Assembly (NCBI GenBank): GCA_032718475.1
Contig: JAUCBJ010008939.1
Coordinates: 1 to 64,000 of the forward strand
Reading direction: 5' to 3'
Length of the DNA: 64,000 bases
DNA from: Nemertoderma westbladi
Taxonomy: Eukaryota > Xenacoelomorpha > Nemertodermatida > Nemertodermatidae
The translations under genes were made by a program, and so were the position numbers. Positions 57,292 to 64,000 of the stretch are shown one piece after another; within the stretch, counting starts at the first letter, position 1; each line of letters begins with the position of its first letter. Under the pieces are notes generated by a model. It made no database searches. It was not told the DNA's origin and worked only from the letters and a program-made list of their open reading frames with translations.

Positions 57292-58581
57292 TCAATACTT
57301 CCTTATATTGGGTCTGTTAACTGCAACTGTACTTGAATGTTTTATTACATTGTTCACCTCCTCGTGAATGGATATGATATCTTGACTTAACTGGACAATT
57401 TCTTTTTCTTTCTCTATAACAGTTTTATTTAAACGTTGCAGCTCGTTTACACCCCGCTGTAAAGGAAAAATGAAGAATGTTTTGGTAGGTTATTTTGGGA
57501 TACGGAGATAATTGATACAATCAATGTATATTGTAAAATGAATACCTGTACCTTGTTACAATTGTTGTCTTGTTATTATTTCCGTTGGATACTAATTTAA
57601 TGTAAGTAGAACTGACATTTCGGTAACGATAAATAAATGTGCTTTATTTTATTAATTTATCGTTACCGAAAGGTCAGGTTCTAATAATTGTATGAACGAA
57701 ACTCCCACCATTTATTCATAAAAGCCTTATGACTTACAGGTGATAATGAACGTGACGCAAAGCCACTTCCGCCCAGTTGCACGAACTTTTGGCTGCATAT
57801 TAGTTTGAGGGACCCAGATGACCGTTTACCATCTGGGACACTATGCCTCTCCAGGGACAATACCCGATGACATGGAACACGCGGTTGAACCCTTGGGAAG
57901 GGAGATTTATATCGTGATGTCCGACTTTCCATGTATGGCATACTCGTGTAGCATTTATATATCTGAATAAGATTAATGATTTAATAAGTTGTAATTTTCT
58001 ATATAAAATTATGAATAAATTTTAAAAAGTTTAATATATAATTTCGATTCATCTGTGCAATTTACGAAAGGGTGAAGGCACTGCGGCCTACGAGTTTTAG
58101 TATTATAAATAATATATGGCACACACTTACCTTTATCGGTTTCCACAGTTTGTGTTGACTGCTTATCTCTGAGGTAGAGAGGGTTCACTTGCATCTTCGC
58201 AAATTTTAATTTTCTTGGAAATTGCCTTATTTTTGTCCGAAAAAGTGCGTTTACAGTCCAAAATCTTCCAAAATGTGGACAAATGATCTTCGAAAATATA
58301 AAGTAAACGACATATTCATAAATGATAACCTTTTAGTGAAATTATTGGATCTCTCACTAATGTTCTAGAAAATGCGTCTGTCCAAAACCATACTGTTGTA
58401 TTTGATGCAGATGAACCCTCCTGGAAATACCTCTGAGAGATTGGTCGGAACGTGACTGGGACCGTGACGTATTCCTACTGCTGCTCGTAAGACTTAAACT
58501 GCGGCACGGCGTAATTCCGTTTCCATGGTCACCAGTAGAACTATGTCCTATCGGAGGAGTTTTCGGCGGAAGGTTCTCCAT
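57292..58581 (-). CDS. Gene Y: short paralogue of gene X, four exons
   Basis: Exons on the minus strand: 58581-58431 (ATG, MENLPPKTPPIGHSSTGDHG), 58168-58131, 57962-57738 and 57456-57292 (TGA at 57292-57294). Lengths 151+38+225+165 make 193 codons including the stop, and all have GT/AG sites; the acceptor at 58169 has a good CTCTCTACCTCAG. The last exon (NKTVIEKEKEIVQLSQDIIS) is clearly related to gene X exon 5 (KLKEREIVHLSQEIISIHQV), and the small second exon sits at the same place as gene X exon 2. The rest is Ser/Arg-rich with no domain. It looks like a tandem duplicate that ends where gene X goes on to its repeat and coiled-coil exons. Confidence 0.6.
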
Positions 58582-58879
58582 GTTGGTTTTAATATTAAAT
58601 CAGGTAAACTAAAGGAAAAAAGTTTGAGGGAAATTAGGAAAGACCAAAATATAATAGACAGTTGATTTGCAACAAAAGGCGTGTGTGGCAGGGCTCTATG
58701 ATGGGTGGACCCGTCCGTCGTTGGAAATGTTTAAACGGTAAAGTCTATCAATCTTGGTACACATGTAGTTTATTACACATGTAGTTTATCAAAAGTTTAG
58801 AAATTCTAGAAACACAGATAAACGTATATATTTCCTAATGGCGGCCGCTAGGGGGCGAATGATCAGATCTACGTCCAAT
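58582..58879. other. Intergenic DNA upstream of gene Y
   Basis: No ORF. Probably contains the gene Y promoter region, but no TATA or initiator element could be identified with confidence. Confidence 0.45.
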
Positions 58880-60876
58880 AATTGGGCAATTCCATCGTTA
58901 CGGACTCACATTCGAACGAAATTTTCGAAATTAATTGACATATTTAATTAACAACTTTACAATAGAAATAACAATTAGCTGTGGTGGGTGATGGATTAAT
59001 GGTACATCTTTACTTTGACTTATAAAAAAGAGTTATATCTCATTAGATTCATGGGATATTGTAAATATAGTACCCGTTACGGACTCACATGCAAATGGAC
59101 AAAGAAAAATTACTCCATTTTATTTTGACAAATTCTCTTGAAATGTTTAACGCCATACGTTATAACTTTCACAATGCGAGGTAGATACATCAAATTTTGT
59201 AAATTTGTAAGTTAATAGCAAAAACATATGGTGGTAAACCTCATTTATAGATAAATTGTTCGTTACGGACTCACAGAAAAAAATGTTACGGACTCACACT
59301 TGAAATCGTTATGCACTCGTTATATTGTTTTGACAAAAGAGCAACGACCAATGAATGTTTATGGTATTTATTCAATAAATATCTTTATTACTTATATACC
59401 TTTCACAATGTACAGTACCTTAAGAATCACTAATAGATATCTTTAGTAGTGTTCATGAAATTAACTGTACATCATATCTATAAGATTGAGTAGGCATATT
59501 TGGTGTGTGTATTATAGTAACTAGTGTATATTTAATATCGATCCTAAAAGTTCATATGACCATAATTTGTTAAAATGAGCAATTTCTAGTTCTTTAAAAA
59601 CATAAATACCACGTTCATGGAAACTTTTTTATACTGGAAAATAAATTTTGAACAGTACAGTATTTCGATGTATTTATGATTTAACTATCACTGTACTTAA
59701 GTTATTCCACCTTGGCGTAGTTGGTTAAATTGGTGGCATTTAAATCACATCTCTCCTTGAGTCGTGGGTTCGATCCCATCATGAGGGCTAGGGTAGTTTT
59801 CGTTTCGGCACGAATACTTTAAAGACAATAAACAGACTTATTAGCCAGGGCGCATCTCTTCCTTCCGTAAATGGTAGCTAAATGAGTACTAGAGTCCCTC
59901 TAGGGAATATAGTTATGGGGGGGGGGGGGGGGGGGGGACGCACTGGAAATAAGTAGTCAGACGGGCGATTTTTTTTGTATCACAATCCATAATTCGTTCA
60001 CTCGTTTCATGAAATCTTGGCAAACTTCGAGGGTATCATACTATACCATCTTGGACAGTAATTTCTGTCATCCGTGATATATGCCGTTTGGCCCTTTCAG
60101 CACCAGAAATGTGAGTATTAGACGTAAGAGACAGGATTAAACGGGCGCAATGCATAATATCGTACAGTAGGATGATGTATGTATGAATACGTTCGAATGT
60201 GCTGTCGATGGAGAATTGTCAGACTAAAGGAGCTGAATACTTTCAGTTTACATAGTGAATAATGTATACAAAGCAGAATGATTCTTACCTAACCTACCGC
60301 CTGGTGAGTCCGTAACGGAGAATTTGTGAGTCCGTAACGCTGTTCTTAAACGTTTCAGCTGGAACACAGAACATAGAGACCTAATGGATGGTTTTGATTG
60401 GTTGTAAACCCAAAGGAAAATGATTATCAGTGCAATACATGCGGGGTGTACTCCAAATTAAAACTTTAAGTACTTTTCGTTACGGACTCACATAATTCTG
60501 TAGGCCAAATCTAAATTTTTTGAAACTTTGAATACGCAATGCTACGCTGTCCATATTCAAATTTTTATCATCAATGGCTTCTAATAAATGTTGAATTATC
60601 GGTTGGTGTAATTACCTGTCTTAATCAGAGAATTTCAATGGTAGTAAGATTATGTCAAAAATGACATGGATTAATTTCTGCAAATTTGAAAATACGTAAA
60701 AAAAATTCATCATATTGAATAATGAAAAACCAGTTGTCACCCTCAAAAAAATTAAGAATCCGTCACTTTTATTAAAAATTTCATTCTTTCTCGTCATTTT
60801 GATACCAAAATTATGCCGATTAGTTGACTTTTAATTTTCGAAGTAAGTGTTACATCAATGGTGGAATTGCCCAATT
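58880..60876. mobile_element. 2-kb element with inverted termini and repeated GTTACGGACTCACA
   Basis: Bounded by aattgggcaattcca (58880-58894) and its complement (60862-60876). Inside are seven copies of GTTACGGACTCACA: forward at 58897-58910, 59076-59089, 59262-59275, 59285-59298 and 60479-60492; reverse at 60303-60316 (one mismatch) and 60325-60338. They lie towards both ends, with a copy-poor centre that holds a SINE. There is no coding capacity. Subterminal repeated motifs with opposite orientation at the two sides are typical of transposase-binding sites in DNA transposons. I do not recognise the family. Confidence 0.6.
59701..59940 (+). repeat. tRNA-derived SINE
   Basis: An A box TGGCGTAGTTGG (59713-59724) and a B box GGTTCGATCC (59767-59776) are in tRNA-like spacing, but the T stem and acceptor stem do not pair, so it is not a functional tRNA. 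The body continues with tRNA-unrelated sequence and ends at an unusual G-tract (about 59919-59937). It lies inside the 58880-60876 element, so it inserted later. Confidence 0.75.
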
Positions 60877-61885
60877 GCACTTCTACGCTTGGTGCTGCGC
60901 TGGTGCTCTCACGTATTACTGTATAATAATAATAATAATAATATTGGTTATTTTTATAGCGCTTTTCTATTTATTATACTATGAATAGGCCACAGTAAAG
61001 TACAATATTAAAACTTACCTTTGTCAGGGCTACCACTCAAATATAAATTTCCCACACTTGCTATAATCATCATTTTATATTAGGTCTACTTGGCCTGGCC
61101 CTCCTACATTCCAAAAGTAATGTACGATTGTATTTTGACAAGCTCCCAAAGCTATCACTAGCTACCACGGGCGCTATTATGGTAATTAGTTGTATGCCTA
61201 ATGTATGGTTTCTACGGCCCCTATACAAATTACTTTATTCAGGCCTATATTAACAAAATTTTATTGTTTTAAAACATTTTTTTTTTATGAATACGGTATA
61301 GCTGTTAGACATTTTTTCCGAAAATTCCACGTGGCAGATTATGCGGACCGTGCCATTTACAGTACACCTTTCAGTAATTTACTAGCCAATTGTTTCCAGA
61401 TTTTAATGTTTACTATTGTTTTTGAACATTATAGTAGTGTATACTTGTTATAAAAAATGTTATTGAACAATATATTTTAATGTTTATTACACTTTATTTT
61501 TAACTTTTTCACATAAAAATGTTTGTTAATAAAGTAACAGGGGAAAACACACATTGGATAGGCCTACTACAGAATCCATATTATGGAGGCAGACGAAGCA
61601 TCCGATTACATAGTAGGCCATATGCTGTATGTTCTGTAGGAGAGGCAGGTCAGTAAACGTTATGTTGTGGCACGGTAAATCACTAGAACAGGAACATTTT
61701 TAAGACTACATTATAATAATATTATAAATTACAATTTGTACGATCTACAATACATAATCTCGAACTACTGTGTATACAGACATAATAATATAATAGCTAC
61801 CCATTTGTAATTGGCGTTTTCGAGAATGTAATAATTGCTAATTTTTTATGGAATTTAATCAAGAACACAAATCAAATGTAGACAT
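60877..61885. other. Intergenic AT-rich DNA
   Basis: Contains an AAT microsatellite at about 60925-60943 followed by 'attggttatttttatagcgctttt', a sequence type common in dispersed animal repeats. No gene was recognised; the 82-codon ORF at 61205-61453 is AT-rich and has no supporting feature. Confidence 0.5.
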
Positions 61886-62296
61886 TACACCATGAACCGT
61901 AATATAGTCTCATTTTCTGATGACACGGACCCCCCCCCCCCCCCAGATTTTTCTACAAATCTTTATCATATTGCTTGAAATTTGAAACACAACTAGTTCA
62001 GCTCACCGTCGAGGACCCCATGAAGCCGGAATTTTCCTTTTAGTCTTTAAAATATTTTATATAAACGTATTAAAAAATATTATTTTGCGAAATTGCACCC
62101 TTCGTATCGCCGCCATTGTTCACATTAGCTTCGATTTGTACAAATAATTGGAAAGCTTTCGTTACAATCCACATACTGAAACAATGTCTGAGTTTCGTTG
62201 AGAAACAGCTGAGATATGCGTTCAAAGATTGCAAGAATTATCGTTCAATAGGGTCCGTGTCATCAATGACACTATTTATTGCGGGTCATGGTGTAT
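61886..62296 (+). repeat. MITE-like element, family A
   Basis: Same termini as 4024-4683: left 'caccatgaaccgtaatatagtctcattttctgatgacacg' followed by a C-tract, right 'ggtccgtgtcatcaatgacactatttattgcgggtcatggtgta'. The core resembles the other copies. The inserted palindrome seen at 4619-4675 is absent here. Confidence 0.7.
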
Positions 62297-62995
62297 GTGC
62301 GCAGGCCTACACCATGCCTGTATGTGCGTAGGCCTACACCATGCGTGTATGTGCGTAGGCCTACACCATGCGTGTATGTGCGTAGGCCTACACCATGCCT
62401 GTATGTGCGTAGGCCTACACCATGCGTGTATGTGCGTAGGCCTACACCATGCGTGTATGTGCGTAGGCCTTCACCATGCGTGTATGTGCGTAGGCCTACA
62501 CCATGCGTGTATGTGCGTAGGCCTACACCATGCGTGTATGTGCGTAGGCCTACACCAAGCGTGTATGTGCGTAGGCCTACACCATGCGTGTATGTGCGCA
62601 GGTCTACACCATGCGTGTATGTGCGTAGGCCTACACCATGCGTGCATGTGCGTAGGCCTACACCATGCGTGTATGTGCGCAGGTCTACACCATGCGTGTA
62701 TGTGCGTAGGCCTACACCATGCGTGTATGTGCGTAGGCCTACACCATGCGTGTATGTGCGTAGGCTTACACCATGCGTGTATGTGCGTAGGCCTACACCA
62801 TGCGTGGATGTGCGTAGGCCTACACCATGCGTGGATGTGCGCAGGCCTACACCATGCGTGTATGTGCGCAGGCCTACACCATGCGTGTATGTGCGCAGGC
62901 CTGCACCATGAGTGTATGTGCGTAGGCCTACACCATGCGTGTATGTGCGTAGGCCTACACCATGCGTGTATGCGCGTAAGCCTACACCATGCGTA
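62290..62995 (+). repeat. 27-bp minisatellite (CACCATGCGTGTATGTGCGT unit)
   Basis: About 26 copies of caccatgcgtgtatgtgcgt followed by aggccta (27 bp). The array begins exactly at the right end of a family A element, whose terminal 'catggtgtatg' resembles the unit, and is followed by another family A end. Because 27 is a multiple of three, two frames are open throughout. This is not a gene. Confidence 0.92.
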
Positions 62996-63486
62996 GATTG
63001 CGGGTCATTGTGTGCATCATGCCCTGGAATATAGCGTCGTTATACAGGTACCTGCCCCCCAGAGATAGTTTCACCTCCCTCCTCCTCCGTGGGTGAGACA
63101 TAATTTTTATTTTTGCTTTCATTCTTTAGATACAAGCGTTTGAAAAAAGGGGCTTCTCGGGCGATATTGCACCAGTCCCACCGCAGTTATTCTTCTACCT
63201 TATAGCTGTTTGTTGGTACCAATGGAAAGCTGGTGATGCAAGGATTCCAAATATGTAAAAACATTTGAATTTGGTTGTGAAACAGCTGAGATATGGGCAT
63301 TCGAAAGTCGCATGTATTTGCGCATCTGGGGGGTGCTATTTTATTCTATTTTATAAATACTCAGAATTCTGGAATATTTATGCATGCATTTCATTCAAAT
63401 TAATTTAATAACTAATGCATGCATAGCTATTTATGAAATAAATAAAATATTCTAGAATTCGGAGTATTTATAAAATAGAATAAATT
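62996..63486 (+). repeat. MITE-like element, family A, ending in a hairpin
   Basis: Begins with 'attgcgggtcattgtg' and contains 'gatgcaaggattccaaatatgta'. It shares the pyrimidine-rich block with the inverted copy at 1-520. It ends in a long imperfect hairpin: arms 63339-63379 and 63446-63486 (ttctattttataaatactc and its complement). Confidence 0.6.
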
Positions 63487-64000
63487 GCAATTAATCTAAA
63501 ACCCAAAGTCTTAGAGCTAAAAATATACTAAAAAAGTGAATTTTCTGACAATCGATATTGCAACATTGGCAAGAAGAGTTTTAAAAACAGAATAAACAAG
63601 GCAGTATGTAATACTGGTAGATAAGATAATATACATCGTTAATATAATAATTAGTATACACAGAAGTCGGTGCTCTACTGCACACAATGCAACGTAAGCA
63701 TGGAGCATAACACGAGATACTAGATACGAGATACTAGCACGAAACCTGACTCAATATCAGGCGTTCACTAATTTTCGTGCTATTCACAACCTTCGTGCCA
63801 CGTGCTGTAATTTATAGTGATAACAGGTTCGGGCGAGGTGCATATCCAATATCCTTCACGCTTACAAAGTAGTCTTATGATCCTGATCCACTGTGAACTG
63901 AACAAGTGAACAGTTATCGTTTATTTTTGATGCTTTTCTGTGATTTCCTAGGAGGAGCCCACTTGAGTACGGACTCGTCCACCAGTAGCGGAGGTGGGTT
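63487..64000. other. Intergenic DNA at the right edge, nothing recognised
   Basis: No supported gene. There is a short 'gagatactagatacgagatactag' tandem at about 63713-63737. Confidence 0.5.

Noticed and set aside
57681-57941. Reading the 86-codon ORF as a complete small gene
   Set aside because: The frame runs from an acceptor to a donor in phase with neighbouring exons; the last residues lie in the intron.
59709-59785. Functional tRNA gene
   Set aside because: A and B boxes are good, but the T stem and acceptor stem do not pair and the sequence continues as a SINE body.
62229-62996. Long open frames encoding CMCVGLHHA-type repeats, and a second overlapping frame
   Set aside because: They arise because the 27-bp minisatellite unit is divisible by three and lacks stops. 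There is no start context, no flanking exon and no non-repeat coding part.

Overview
This window is nuclear DNA of a metazoan, most likely a marine invertebrate or other non-model animal; the species cannot be fixed from the sequence. The evidence is split genes with GT/AG introns, an intronless TAF7 gene, a BTBD3/6-type BTB-BACK-PHR gene, BEL/Pao retrotransposons, a Polinton/Maverick-type PolB fragment, miniature inverted-repeat elements, a tRNA-derived SINE and many minisatellites. There are no bacterial operons, no CRISPR array and no rRNA genes.

Layout. Positions 1-5230 hold repeats, one exon of an unknown minus-strand gene (610-1133) and a truncated solo LTR (1309-2355). Positions 5228-6415 are a 41-bp minisatellite made of a BTBD exon end plus its splice donor. 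It leads into a BTBD3/6-like exon (6585-6721) that resumes at 18777-19401. The two halves are separated by a young 12,050-bp BEL/Pao element (element 1, 6722-18771) flanked by the 5-bp duplication CTCGA. Element 1 keeps Gag and protease in one open frame, but reverse transcriptase, RNase H and integrase have been deleted. It also carries a broken copy of a second ORF. Positions 19400-22463 contain two more minisatellites and a palindromic element.

Positions 22573-25171 (minus) are a frameshifted gene of an unrecognised family, possibly Rep-like. Together with the N-terminal part of a Polinton-type PolB (43603-44652, minus) it flanks an 18,090-bp BEL/Pao element (element 2, 25513-43602, minus strand) inserted with the duplication ATTTA. 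Element 2 has all the domains (Gag, CCHC knuckles, protease, YMDD reverse transcriptase, RNase H, integrase, C-terminal domain), broken by frameshifts and stops. It also has a downstream second ORF of about 1,315 codons with C-terminal zinc knuckles. This ORF is the main candidate for something undescribed. It is present in both elements, differs mostly at third codon positions and lacks the membrane segments expected of an env.

Positions 46341-58581 (minus) are host genes: a seven-exon-plus gene for a long repeat-containing coiled-coil protein (gene X), the single-exon TAF7, and a four-exon short paralogue of gene X (gene Y). All inferred exon phases agree. Positions 58590-64000 have no recognisable genes. 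They contain a 2-kb element with repeated GTTACGGACTCACA motifs, a SINE inside it, two MITE copies and a 27-bp minisatellite.

How it fits together: the host genes have a compact exon structure, but the left two thirds of the window has been rebuilt by nested retrotransposition and tandem amplification. One insertion interrupts a conserved coding exon. Another has split a virus-like element that had itself integrated earlier.
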